Shown piece by piece: positions 43,887 through 53,049 of a stretch of 64,000 bases of DNA. The stretch is taken from the NCBI GenBank assembly GCA_009760855.2, contig WPIO01000134.1, positions 327,001 through 391,000 of the forward strand. The letters are read 5' to 3'. Under the pieces are notes generated by a model. The model was not told the DNA's origin. It worked only from the letters and a program-made list of their open reading frames with translations, and searched no databases. Position numbers and translations under genes: made by a program. The first letter of the stretch is position 1, and each line of letters opens with the position of its first letter. This DNA is from Cristatella mucedo (taxonomy: Eukaryota; Bryozoa; Phylactolaemata; Cristatellidae).

Positions 43887-46800
43887 ATTTGATATAACGT
43901 CCCCAGATAACTCAATATCTTTCTAGGCACTTTACATTTACTGCAAAGGAAGCACGATCGAACGGTTAGTGGTAGCATGCTGAATAAACAGCAAAAATAA
44001 CAGGGTTAGGGGTGACATGCACAGGGTCAGCATGCAAGTATGGTTAGTGGCAGCATGCACAATGCCAGCTCACATAAGCACGTAAAGGACGAATTATAGG
44101 AACCCAGTAAATTCTGTGATAAGTAGATGCGTTTTAGTTTCTTTTTAAATGTAGTTAAGTCGGGAGATGTCGTGACGCAGGTCGGGAGTGAGTTCCTGGC
44201 TTAGGGAGCAAGCTGACTAAAGCACGGTCTCCAAAGGATTTGCGATTTGTACGAGGTATGGGTAAACAGTTAGATTCCGAAAAGCGGGTGCCACGACGCT
44301 TAGCCTGGGGGAGTAGATTAGATAGGTATGCTGCAGCCAAAGAAGGAAGGGACCTAAAAGTGAGTGGCAGAACCTTTTAGCTGATATGCTGCTTGATTGG
44401 GCGCCAGTGGAGGTCGGTCAGAAGTGCTGCAATGTGGCTGTAATTGCGACTTGTAAGACGGATAAGAAGCCGACGAGATTTGCATCAACTGTCGATGCCT
44501 TATTCTAAAAGCAATCAAACCTGCGTGCATTGAGCTACAGGTACTAGTATCAGGACGGTCTTGAAACTTAGGATAACACGTGGCTTTTCTATAACTATTA
44601 GGGGAATAATGACTCTTTTGTATAGCATCAAAGGAGTACTATATCTCTATCTGTGCGCTTTTCAGCCGCTGCAAGAGAAGCAATAATTATAAAGTTAATG
44701 GCAAGCAAAATTTCGTGCTTAGACATGCACGCAAAGTGCACAAAAAGACACTCGGGGCCACTGGTTAGTGGGACCCCAGCTAAGTAACATGCACTGAATC
44801 ATGCACAGGTAAGCATGCAAAGCACGAAGGAAAAAATGACGTTCACTGGGTGAAGCGAAAGTTGATTGGAACAGATGCATCTCCGGATGAGGCCTAAGCG
44901 ATGCGAAGTCGGTTCAGAGGGGGATAACAGACAGAAGCGAGTTCCAGACTCTGGTTTCATACAAACTCTAGGTCTGATCACCAAAAGATTTCAATTTAGT
45001 GCAAGGGAAGTCGAGATGAAAAGAAGCCGAGGTGAGGGTGGTGCGAGAGCACGTGACAGGAAGAGTAAAGAAGTCTAAAGGATAAGCTGGTGCAAGCGAG
45101 TGAAGCACTCGGTAGAGCAACGAGTTGACGTCATTTTTATTGCGACCTGTACGGCATAGAGTTGATGCTATTTTTTATTGAGAATAAAACTATTCCTAGG
45201 CATTATATTTAGATCTTATTTCGCCAGAACTGTATAGCCAGTAAGTAATTTCACAGTTCAAAACCCCTTCGGAATTTTTCTCTGATTAAGTGTAAACAGA
45301 CTTCTGCTTTTGTTTGCATATTTTGGCTTTTTGAGCATATTATGCTCTTTTTTCGCACAGCTTGCACAAATTTGGACTTTTCCCTTATTATTCCATCTGT
45401 TTGGTGCCGGATTCCATCGCATCAGGCACGTCATCGTTGACGCCTTTCGTCTGCACGCACTTAGCGTGTAGACGATAGCGGCCGTGCTATTCCTATACGA
45501 TCATATGGCACTACCGCTCATAGAAAGTATGTGGTTCGTGCGGGTACGAAACCAAAATAATGCTAAAAACGGGCGAAGAATTGTTCAAACTAGATACGGC
45601 CGCGAACAGGCGATTTCGGTCGTGCGTACGTACCGGTATCGCGCTGAGCTTTTTCCTTCTTTCTTGCCATCGTTTTAATTGTTGGCTTCTTTTTCTCCTC
45701 GACCTCGGCTGCCGCGACAGAATCCTTCTCCGGTTCGTCTTTCTTTGTTATACGAAGCGATTTGTCGTAGGCTGAGCGATCAAAGTCGTCCTGATTCACC
45801 TCACTTGTGGTGGTGCTCCCTTGAGCTTCTAAAAGCATCGGATGAGCTGCCTTTCGGGAGCATGCAGGGTGCTCTGCGGTTTCCATTGTTGCAATAAGGC
45901 TTATATTGCCCTGTGGGTATGTACTGCAGGCGATATAAGGAGAAAGCTGTAGCGCCTCATCCAAGCCAAGGTCAAAGCAAAAAGCCCCTTACCCGCGGGA
46001 ACTGCGGGCAGCGATGCAGGCAACAGGTGCTTGTTCTCCGACGGCTGCTGTGGCTTCCTCTTCCTGGCAGGCAATGACCTTCGCAACCTAAAACGATTGT
46101 TTCAAGGCTGCGTACAGTGGCTTCGGTTACGGCGGCCTGCACTTAATTACTCGCTGAAAGTGTGAACAGTTCACGTACGCAGATTACGCCTAAGCAGCTG
46201 CCCTACACCCAGATAATGCCTCTTCTCACCCTAGATGGAGATCCCCCAACTACCCTATTGGTGCACGAAGACCCGGTATGTCTTAATGTAAAACTCGAAG
46301 GAGTTCAGTTGGAAAGCAAGTAACTACCCCTAGATTGTCTAATAAGAAATTGATCAGAACAAAAAGCAGTACCCAACAATAGATCACCATTTATCGACCA
46401 AGGCTTGACGGTGTCGTTAGTCTACAGGCTCCAGCCACTACCGGCCACCACTAAAATTAAGCCCCCTCTCCGAAAAAAGCTCTTGGTGAGCAACTGTAGC
46501 CCGACGTTTTGCCCAAATGATAAAATCCATATTTTTTGATAGCTCGGAATCCCGATTGCCAAGCTTTGACTTTGAGTTCGCGTAACTGGAATTGACGTAT
46601 AGTCAATTTTTACCACACCCTCTGACCTGAAAGCAAAATATTATTATGTCCATGTTACTTGATGCAACACGGACGAATGCACGATGCTTCATAACGACTG
46701 AATAGATGTACTATCGGACTTCAGAAAAAGATTTGCAATAACTAGTGACTTTTTTGTCCCCTGTATAGAGCCGCCAAGGTGCTAAAAAAGGGTTGTTAAA

Positions 46801-49800
46801 AAGTCTGGATTGTAAGCTCTTAATGAGGGGCTGATGAAGTTTAGTAAAACTATATGGCTTATAAAGTCACGCAACCCTTTTAATGTTACTAAACTGCGTA
46901 GGATTGTCCCCCATACAACTCGGCAGTAAGGCCTGCTACACAGTACGCCTAGTATCCCTGAAGCTATCGGGCTTCAGGCTTGAAGGGAGGCTAAACGAGT
47001 GTGCCGCTTCCAGGCATGAATTCCCCATGAATAAGACTTGCCAAGCTTAGCTGCTCTCTTAGATCAGCCACTTAGAACTAAGAGAGCGCTAACTACGTAA
47101 GCAAATAGGTCTAGATATTCAATCCAGTAGCTGCGTTGCCACAAAGGGGCAGCTGTAAGAGTGGCGCAAGTGGCTTAAGGTTCTCAAATAAGGGGATAGC
47201 GATTTCGTTCAGACAGTTCCAATGAATAAGAGCCAGGGGGCGAGGTGCTCGCTCCTCACGACCCGGCGATGGGTTCGAGCACTGCATCAGGAAATTCTGC
47301 ATTGTCCGAGGCTAGCGTGGAGTGGAGACTTCTTTCCTGACGCTGCACAAATGAGGCACCATTTTTTTAGACGAAACTAACGAGCAGTCAGAGCTGTCGG
47401 TGTGCGAATTTAGGCTCCAGAGCTTACGTTTACAGGGCTTAAGGGGATACTGAGTAAAGTGTTCCTAGAGGCCCCCTCTGATAGCTCGAATTCTGAGTTG
47501 GTCTCTTTTAAAAGAAGATTACAGCCTTGCTTAAGGTATTCGGCAACATAGTTTTTCCGAATATCTAACTTTAAAATAAGCTTTGCTAACTGCCCAGCAA
47601 GCATAAGCCACCGATAGTAACCATGGTAACCGATAGTAACCGTCTCCTACGGCTCCTTGCACTAAGCTGAGTTCGCCATTCTGCCAGGCATTGTAGCAAG
47701 GCCAGATGAGCAATACGTTTTCAATAGGCTGCCAACTTAACTCAATAGGTTTTTACAATTACGGTTTCCCGTGAAGACTGATAGTATTCATAAAACCTGT
47801 CGGGAATACCATAGTTACCGCCAGGCAATAATGAATGTCACTTCCATGGAGTATCATCGTTAATACACAAAAACAACGTCGACAATGCCTCTGGCACACT
47901 GCCATTAAATTTTTCTAAATAAATTGGACATATTTATAAGAAACCACGTCCTCTGCCGGCTTGGTAGGCCGCGAAGACCGGGTGGGTGTATGGTAAATTA
48001 AGTAACACCATCCATGATTTCTTTTTGTCCCCACGCCCACCCAAGGTTGAATTGTAGCCCTTCCAAGCAAGTAGCCGGGAATTCAAGAATTCCTAGCTAC
48101 GTGCTTACCCACACACGATATGATCCGACTAAAAGGTGCTAGGTGGAAGCGAATGGCGAATGCTACCCATGTATAAAGTCATGCAGATACAGTGAACCAG
48201 GTACGAAGATTTACGGCGTACGCAGGGATACGTACAACGAGCAATCGCATCGTTCTGTATGTAGCAGCACTAGCTCGCTGCGTTTCTGTAAGAAGACTAT
48301 CGCTGGCCTTCACCTTTCAGCTGGCGACCGTGATGCCTTCTCCTGCGATGCCTGCCTAGCACTGCTCTCTAGTGCAACAGTTGTGGTAGTCTCGTCATTC
48401 GTGCTTGGAACTGTCGTCGGTGCTGTCGACGCAGCTTCCACGAGATCTGGCAGCTCCTTCGAATCAACATTTTCCACAGCCTATCAAGATTAAATTGCTT
48501 GCGATCGTTCGCCATAAGCAGCCAAACTTTCTACCGCATATTTACCTTATACTCTGCCTCTCGATCTGTGCGAGTGACATTTTTGTAGAGCCCTAAGAGA
48601 ACTGTACCGCTATCCCGGCGCCTTACATGTGCCGCAGTTTTCGAGCTCATGACTTTCGTTGTTGAAGGCAAGCACCTTAACCCGGTGCAAAACCAGGGGA
48701 TAAGACTGATTTCATTAAAAAATAACACTGGTAAAGGTTATGAGAACTGCAGGCAAAGAAAGAACACAAAATGGCCAGGCTTTAGTCTGGCCTCAATGAG
48801 TTTATTCGCGGTGCCTCAAGAATAATGGGCGATCGTGTTTGGGCACCATTAGTAAGATTTTTGGCACTGTGTCACCGACCGACACGACAGTGGGATCGCG
48901 GGTTAAGAACCTAATCCAATCCTGCACTGGATTCGTAATTATGATCATTCGAAACCCGGATCGCAATTTCACATAAGGTATTCTAGGGAAAATTGTAATC
49001 GTTCGCGAGTCCATTGAAAGATTGTTCCGGAAAAACAGTCACTTGTGTTGTAAGTGGTGGGGAGTTAGGAGAGAATGTGTGGATGCTGAGGAGACACTCT
49101 TTAAGACACTTGAGCCTCCTATGGACCCATGTAACCGCAGCTCTAAAAAAACATATTCACAGCTTTCTAATCGAGTGTAGCAATTGAAAAGAAGAACTAA
49201 GAACCCAAAAAATATTATTACCAAAGACGTTACTGCACAAAACAACCTAGTAACAAAAACAACAGAACACATTTAAAGGACACACACAATACACTAAAAA
49301 AAAGAAAAGCAGGAACACAACGGAATTCTTTTTCCAACTGTGTTGTTGGCTAAATAACAGGAGGCGTCCATATTACGCTCCTGTATTGGATTTTTCTCGA
49401 GTGAGCAAACTTATGCAAACTAGAGCCGTTTCGGTCAGCCAGATCGGCCGAATGGCCAGCCTAAGTGACTTTGCATGCCGGTGGTCGTAACTTAGAGAGA
49501 AAAATCTTGCCAAGGAATTGCGGTGGGTCTACTGCCTCCGCGGAAGTCTTCACACTCGGTGGGGAAGCATTGGTTTGCTTCCCTCAATGTGAAGGTTGTT
49601 CCCAACCATCTTCTGGCCCTTGCGGTGTAATTGCACTGCGTTAGCAACTCGAGGCTCAATTTAGCGCTCAGTAATTTGGTAAGAATTATTTCGCTCTGCG
49701 TTGCTTTTTTGGAAACTTGTGAAAGCTGATCCATTCAAGCGCTTTTGTATGCCCGAATACTTGTGAAGCTCCTAAAAGCTATTGGGTTCGGTTCGTTAAC

Positions 49801-52800
49801 CGAGTCTGTTTTTACCAACCGGTTGTTCGTAACCAAACAATTTAACTAGCTCCTTAGTTCTGTCTCGGCTTGATTATTGTAATTCCTTTTTGGCTGGGCT
49901 ACCAAAGAAAGCAACTTGGCCACTGCAGTTGACTATGAATATGGCTGCAAGGCTAGTCTTCAAGTCCCAGAGGTTTGAGCACGTGTCTCCTTTGCTTAAA
50001 GAGCTAGGATGGATGCCGGTTGAGCAACGGATATAGAGCCAAGTTCTTACGCTGACCCACAAGGCCCACCACAGCTTGGCTCCTTTGTACCTAGCTGAAC
50101 TGCTGCATCAGTTTCAGCCTGTTCGCACCCTCAGGTCCTGTGTGGACAATAAATTAGCTGTTCTATTCCTCTGCTTAAAGACCGTTGGCGACAGAAGCTT
50201 TAGCTCTGCAGATCGTAGACTGTGGAACTCGCTTCCACAATTTTTACGCAACGGTAACTACTCTCCTACTGCCGACTATTGCTCATCCTTTTCAGCGGTC
50301 CTGAGCTGCTACTTCCATGCTACTCACTACCTTAATTGCTCTCCTGACTCTGCTATGCTTCCAACTTTCTCTTTGTTGCGTGAGACGAAGTCTGCTGGCT
50401 ACCGAATGCTTACCGAAAGCCGCTTAGGCCGTGAGTGCTCTATACAAAACTCTCCTGGGTAACACCCACATGGTCTTTATGACTTTGTGGAGTTACAGAC
50501 GGAGATACAACCGGGATTTTGTTATCCGAGACGTTCATAACACGAGCCGCACGGTTTGCGCTCAGTGGCACGTGCTTGTGAATGCAAATGAAAGTGCTAA
50601 TATTTTACAATTGTATATACAGTTAGCAGCTGCTGTGGCGGCCTGCACAGAGCTTTGAGACAGTACGCTCAGAGAATAAGACCAGCGTTTAGGAACACAT
50701 ATAAGCTACTGGCATTCAAAACCAGCTCCTTTAGCCGCTTGTAGAAAGTGCCGGCAATTTCCCAAGTGCAAACTTAAAAGGGTAGTCGCGGTGTGTGCGC
50801 AAGCTTCCATTGACCCACTTACCTCTATCGGCCGTCTCGGACTTGGCATTCTGGCTTCCACACCTGTCGCTGATACCAAAGAAGGCGAGGTAATATTCAC
50901 ATCTTTCTTGTCTTTTTGATCAGGAGGTATGCTGATGACAGTTGGTGTCACAGTTTGAGCTTGCTGAAATGCGAATTATTAATTGACGTCAGTAAACGCT
51001 AGAACTAAACTGATTCACACTCTCCCAATGATACTAACCTGGTACTCTTGTGCGGTTGTAACCAAAGTAGCAGTGACCTTGTCAGGCCTCCACGACGACA
51101 CTTGGACAGCGTTGTGCAGGAGCTCGTCAAGGCTGGGCTGTAGGCTTGTGGCAGTAGCTGAGTCGAGGGTCCGTTGGTCCAGTCTAAGTTCGGCTTTAGG
51201 ATGACCTTCGAGCAGCTCAGCCTCTGCGAAGGTCGACTCAACAGGTAGAGCTTCTTCTTTGTGATCTTTATTGTCTGGCGGCTGCTGTGCATTAAACTCG
51301 GTCGCATGAATAGCGATCATCCTTGCCAGCATTGACTAGAACTAATTGCTATACAACCTTTAGTCTCCATCGAACAAAGCTGAGCACATCCCAGGGGAAC
51401 AGTGTTTTATGGAAAATGAATTCATCAATCATCATAATGTGCAAACGGTTCAAATTTAACGTACATCTACCATCTATCTACCACCCACCTGGAAGTGAAT
51501 GTTCGAAAAAACCAATTAGTGCACACACTGGCACCAAATGTCATACGTTGCACAGGCACGACATCTCTGCATTATTCTGGCCTGTATCGCTGTCTCTTTT
51601 AGGCACGCAGATGTACCGATGAAGCACTAGATTTTTGCACCATCTGCAGCCAATTGCAAACCATTGCTCTCAATTGCTTACGAGCAAAAGCAGAGACAGG
51701 TTGACTGTCAAGTGCTGGAGGCAACCCCGATAGTCGCAATGAGATGCACACGTCAGTGCGGCTGTATTCCGTACACGAGACACATTACACGGTCAGCCAC
51801 TCCAAGCCCACGCCCGACAGTTGTCAGCTCGAATGGCTTAACTGGATTTCAGCTGTTAGAAAGTGGAATCGATTTCGTTTGAAATGATTTCGAAATGCCT
51901 CGCAGCCGATTCGAGAGCTAGCGCCGATTAAGAATTACAGGAGGCAGAGTAGACGGGCATGCATTGAAGTAGACGAGCAGCGATACATGCAATGGTGCCT
52001 CCATGGTGCCTCACGTACCGAATGATGTACCTACACCGGCAGAGATGGCTTACCTCTGCGTAGGCCTCATTAGCTTCATCACCGAGCTCAGTGCCCCTGC
52101 TAGAGTACGAAGGTTGGGCCGGCGGCGAGTCCAGCTCTGCGCCCGCGACATCGGCCACTGCTTCCTGTTCTTCGGCAGCGGCTGGCTGCTCCTGCTCCAG
52201 CTCGCGGTCGCCGGTATCGGCGGGCTCCTCCTCCGTCGTCTCACCCTCGCTGGACGGATAACCCGCTTCCGCGCCGTCGTCGTCGGAGCAACGTTGAGCA
52301 GCACTCGGCGGAGGACCGGGCGACCTCTCGGCGCCGGCCGAGCCCTCCGACGATGCTGCCGGCGAGCCGTCGCCACCGCCGTCGCCACCGCCGCCGCCGC
52401 TGCGCTTCAAACTCCACGTAGGCGATGTGGCGCATATTTCGAGCGGTAGCTCGTCCGCTCGTCTCAGCGGCGGCGCCGCGGCGGTGGCTTCTTCCGGCGT
52501 CTCGTGCCGACTGTCTGCGCCGGCTGCTGCTGCCTCCGACGCTAGCAAATTCGACAGGCCGCGCTCCGCTCTCTTGTGGTACTCGAAGTCGTCGGCGGCG
52601 GCGGCTGAGATTTCTACGATTTCGACTCCCCGACTCGCGGGTTCGTCTCTCGATTCGAAGCCGCTGAGACGGCTATCGGCACTGCTAGACGGCGGCCCAG
52701 CGGACGGCGGGCGGAGCTGCGCTGCAGCTGCTGCTTCGGATACCCGACCGCTGGTATGCGAGGCGCCAGCGGCTGGCGTCGAGGAAGCGTCAACGTTCTC

Positions 52801-53012
52801 TCCTCTCGACGGAGTCCGCTCGGCTGACAAACGACTGCGCCGCTGCTCGCTGTCACCGGATATTTCGCCTGCGGCCTGGGGTCCAGCAGCCTGCAAATCC
52901 CGAAAAACGACGCTAGCATCGGTTGAGCACTCGACTGGCCGCTTGACTTTTCGTGGACTAAACGATTGCCTCGTCGCACCACGAGGCCTTATGTAAACAG
53001 TGTGCGTGCATT
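31880..53012 (-). CDS. Unrecognised multi-exon gene G1 (about 17 exons)
   Basis: Gene-level entry; exons M1-M17 are listed separately. Splice signals and phases fit at every junction from 53012 to 31880 except between M7 and M8, where one small exon is probably missed. The joined coding length is about 3.4 kb (about 1,140 residues), without the first exon and possibly without the last. The N-terminal two thirds is low-complexity: Ala/Ser/Gly/Glu-rich, then Gln/Thr, Lys/Glu and poly-Pro. The C-terminal third is more ordered: DPLDYLTKYCLIK and RLPYYERVFREVV, then Glu/Gln/Leu coiled coil (RLQARYEQLVQELEMLE and TIRLERLEQQCLSAEHRA). Exons N1-P3 at 30.2-25.6 kb may be its 3' part. I know no family for it. 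A ciliary or centrosomal scaffold would fit the composition, but that is a guess. Confidence 0.6.
32225..32324 (-). CDS. G1 exon M16, coiled coil
   Basis: Acceptor GCCGTTGCAG, donor AAGG/GTGAGC; 100 bases, phase 0 to 1. The peptide LTHGDKAMRGMTIRLERLEQ then QCLSAEHRASELK has a Leu heptad pattern. Confidence 0.75.
32459..32578 (-). CDS. G1 exon M15, Lys/Ser/Pro-rich
   Basis: Acceptor TTTTGCACATAG, donor AGC/GTAAGT; 120 bases, phase 0 to 0. The peptide starts TKSPKPKKRSPSPGKARKGK (basic, SP-rich) and ends DTQVLERLSAAQKES. Confidence 0.75.
32600..33425. other. G1 intron, no feature seen
   Basis: Mixed composition. A direct repeat of AAATACCGTCCC lies near 32930-32965. Confidence 0.3.
33431..33519 (-). 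CDS. G1 exon M14
   Basis: Acceptor CTTGTTTCCAG, donor AGG/GTACGC; 89 bases, phase 1 to 0. The peptide is DEKNQALASAARQAYPEILE then VDYKPHSGKR. Confidence 0.72.
33817..33919 (-). CDS. G1 exon M13, coiled coil
   Basis: Acceptor CTACTTTTTAG, donor GAAG/GTGAAG; 103 bases, phase 0 to 1. The peptide AINAAEFHSARVAYTLQRLQ continues ARYEQLVQELEMLE, a clear coiled coil. Confidence 0.78.
33930..34870. other. G1 intron, no feature seen
   Basis: No repeat or exon recognised. AT-rich from 34290. Confidence 0.3.
34880..35760 (-). mobile_element. LINE-A 3' fragment in G1 intron
   Basis: The minus strand reads LLNFCNSLVADLPACAIRRL, ENSAARLVCRERRSCH-like sequence, ADLYWLPIKQTIDFYVLSL and PAYLSDLLPHQAK, followed by the 3' block and a short ATT tail near 34880. 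Moderately diverged, with a frameshift near the C-terminus. Confidence 0.85.
36180..36462 (-). CDS. G1 exon M12
   Basis: Acceptor GCGCTAG (weak pyrimidine tract), donor CCG/GTATGT; 283 bases, phase 2 to 0. The peptide opens RALHGSALLVCSSDRLPYYE and RVFREVVTHQQPRLNFTASL, then becomes Ala/Glu/Gln-rich and ends PAHVLQSREP. The intron to M11 would be 113 bases. Confidence 0.7.
36576..36683 (-). CDS. G1 exon M11
   Basis: Acceptor CGTTTGCAG, donor ATCAA/GTGAGC; 108 bases, phase 2 to 2. The peptide VSVGQRRSEISSPTKKEKRA continues AGADPLDYLTKYCLIK. A frame stop follows immediately in the intron, so an unspliced end here is the alternative. Upstream, in the flanking intron, a SINE-A tail remnant (AAGGCTCTTCTGCCGCTATA) lies at about 36888-36920. 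Confidence 0.68.
37180..37350 (+). mobile_element. SINE-A copy (diverged)
   Basis: CTTAGCCAAGCGGTAAGCTG (A-box region), a weak B box (GATTTGAGTCTTG), then GTGCAAGCAGTGGCAATAGC and GAGGCCGTTAAAATCAGCC. It lies in a G1 intron, in antisense orientation to the gene. Confidence 0.7.
37355..39280. other. G1 intron, no firm feature
   Basis: AT-rich to 38090, then a GC-richer part (38230-38420) open in two plus frames (LITAALEIASLRPPRTSLSP, for example) without splice support. Confidence 0.3.
39288..39400 (-). CDS. G1 exon M10, Pro-rich
   Basis: Strong acceptor CCTTTTTTCAG and consensus donor GT/GTGAGT; 113 bases, phase 0 to 2. The peptide EPLPPPPPPQPPVSTAAPPQ continues LVKNRMRALKLFESRTK. A donor two bases upstream would give phase 0, but only this one joins M11. 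Confidence 0.72.
39524..39640 (-). CDS. G1 exon M9, Pro-rich
   Basis: Acceptor TTATTTTTCAAAAG, donor AAG/GCAAGC (a GC-AG type intron); 117 bases, phase 0 to 0. The peptide REPTTPGPTSPPSPPVADVP continues to PPPVEQPPPPAKK. The 123-base intron to M10 has no stop in frame and could also be retained. Confidence 0.6.
40403..40498 (-). CDS. G1 exon M8, acidic
   Basis: Consensus donor CAT/GTAAGT, acceptor TTTCAG (or ACACAG 13 bases upstream); 96 bases, phase 0 to 0. The peptide SIGTVAEEPPTDEGTSPIEN continues APESPEMEFVIH. The entry phase does not fit M7. Confidence 0.65.
40720..43505. other. G1 intron, one microsatellite, possible missed exon
   Basis: Mostly AT-rich. A long pyrimidine tract on the minus strand (about 41605-41645) ends CCTTCCAG/TCTCCAG and is followed by a short open stretch (GPDPELLSKITS). 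This is the best place for an exon bridging M7 and M8. Otherwise nothing apart from the repeat at 42454-42527. Confidence 0.3.
42454..42527. repeat. (TA)n(TG)n microsatellite
   Basis: About 10 TA units followed by about 27 TG units. Confidence 0.97.
43514..43777 (-). CDS. G1 exon M7, Ala/Ser/Pro-rich
   Basis: Acceptor TTGTGTACATGTAG, consensus donor CAAG/GTAAGA; 264 bases, phase 1 to 1. The peptide APKNTAEVQQSSATIPDQQA continues through AAPPPESSSQGSAPAAAAAH to GGATLSATAQQ. Confidence 0.78.
43845..44480 (-). mobile_element. LINE-A 3' fragment in G1 intron
   Basis: A perfect (AAT)10-type tail (43854-43883) and the reversed LINE-A 3' block are followed by diverged coding sequence (AAAYLSNLLPQAKRRGTRFS on the minus strand). 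5' break near 44470. Confidence 0.85.
44610..45130 (-). mobile_element. LINE-A 3' fragment, old
   Basis: TATAGCATCAAAGGAGTACT then ATATCTCTATCTGTGCGCTT, ACATGCACTGAATCATGCAC and AGAAGCGAGTTCCAGACTCT follow the LINE-A order with heavy divergence. Confidence 0.6.
45634..45873 (-). CDS. G1 exon M6, Lys/Glu-rich
   Basis: Acceptor ACCGCAG, donor ACCG/GTACGT; 240 bases, phase 1 to 1. The peptide EHPACSRKAAHPMLLEAQGS continues to SVAAAEVEEKKKPTIKTMAR and KKEKAQRDT. The acceptor is weak, but it alone matches M5 in phase. Confidence 0.68.
45993..46087 (-). CDS. G1 exon M5, basic
   Basis: Acceptor ATCGTTTTAG, donor GCGG/GTAAGG; 95 bases, phase 2 to 1. The peptide LRRSLPARKRKPQQPSENKH continues LLPASLPAVPA. 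Another frame (VAKVIACQEEEATAAVGEQA) is also open but does not fit the neighbouring phases. Confidence 0.62.
46100..48310. other. G1 intron, X-box-like site, no exon
   Basis: No exon recognised. A tRNA-like fragment at about 47228-47285 (GGCGAGGTGCTCGCTCCTCA, GGGTTCGAGCACTGC) may be a SINE head. See 47617-47630. Confidence 0.35.
47617..47630. promoter_or_regulatory. RFX X-box consensus match
   Basis: GTAACCATGGTAAC fits the X-box consensus GTHNYYATRRNAAC at every position. A partial third arm (CGATAGTAAC) repeats on both sides. It lies in a G1 intron. Function is inference. Confidence 0.4.
48314..48480 (-). CDS. G1 exon M4, Ser/Thr-rich
   Basis: Acceptor TTAATCTTGATAG, donor AAAG/GTGAAG; 167 bases, phase 0 to 2. 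The peptide AVENVDSKELPDLVEAASTA continues PTTVPSTNDETTTTVALESS and ends KASRSPAE. Confidence 0.72.
48575..48690 (-). mobile_element. SINE-B copy
   Basis: The minus strand gives CCGGGTTAAGGTGCTTGCC (A-box-like), TCATGAGCTCGAAAACTG (degenerate B box), GGCGCCGGGATAGCGGTACA and TTCTCTTAGGGCTCTACAAA. Confidence 0.65.
48720..49830. other. G1 intron, no feature seen
   Basis: Short frames only. No recognised repeat. Confidence 0.3.
49840..50510 (+). mobile_element. LINE-B 3' fragment in G1 intron
   Basis: The plus strand reads LDYCNSFLAGLPKK-like sequence, LAELLHQFQPVRTLRSCVDN, KTVGDRSFSSADRRLWNSLP and RETKSAGYRMLTESRLG, then ends at GGAGATACA without a TTACA run. A CAA-to-TAG-type stop precedes AKFLR-like sequence near 50030. 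Clearly related to 20.9-22.9 kb. Confidence 0.9.
50823..50963 (-). CDS. G1 exon M3
   Basis: Acceptor CGCATTTCAG, consensus donor GAG/GTAAGT; 141 bases, phase 0 to 0. The peptide QAQTVTPTVISIPPDQKDKK continues DVNITSPSLVSATGVEARMP and SPRRPIE. Confidence 0.75.
51039..51335 (-). CDS. G1 exon M2
   Basis: Acceptor TTAGTTCTAG, donor CAG/GTTAGT; 297 bases, phase 0 to 0. The peptide contains ARMIAIHATEFNAQQPPDNK, ELLEGHPKAELRLDQRTLDS-like acidic and Leu-rich sequence and PSLDELLHNAVQVSSWRPDK. The 75-base intron to M3 is short but normal. Confidence 0.72.
51345..52050. other. G1 intron between M1 and M2
   Basis: No repeat recognised. About 700 bases. Confidence 0.35.
52054..53012 (-). CDS. G1 exon M1, long Ala/Ser/Glu-rich exon
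   Basis: Acceptor CTACTTTCCAG, consensus donor GAG/GTAAGC; 959 bases, phase 1 to 0. The beginning looks ordered and basic (VYIRPRGATRQSFSPRKVKR). The rest is low-complexity: Ala runs, a Gly/Asp-rich stretch (GGGGGDGGGDGSPAASSEGS) and Glu/Ala acid blocks ending GDEANEAYAE. GC is near 65 percent. Because it begins at an acceptor in phase 1, at least one coding exon lies upstream. Confidence 0.75.
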
Positions 53013-53049
53013 CTGGAAAGTAGGATTAGCTTAAGATAGCGAAAGCCGC

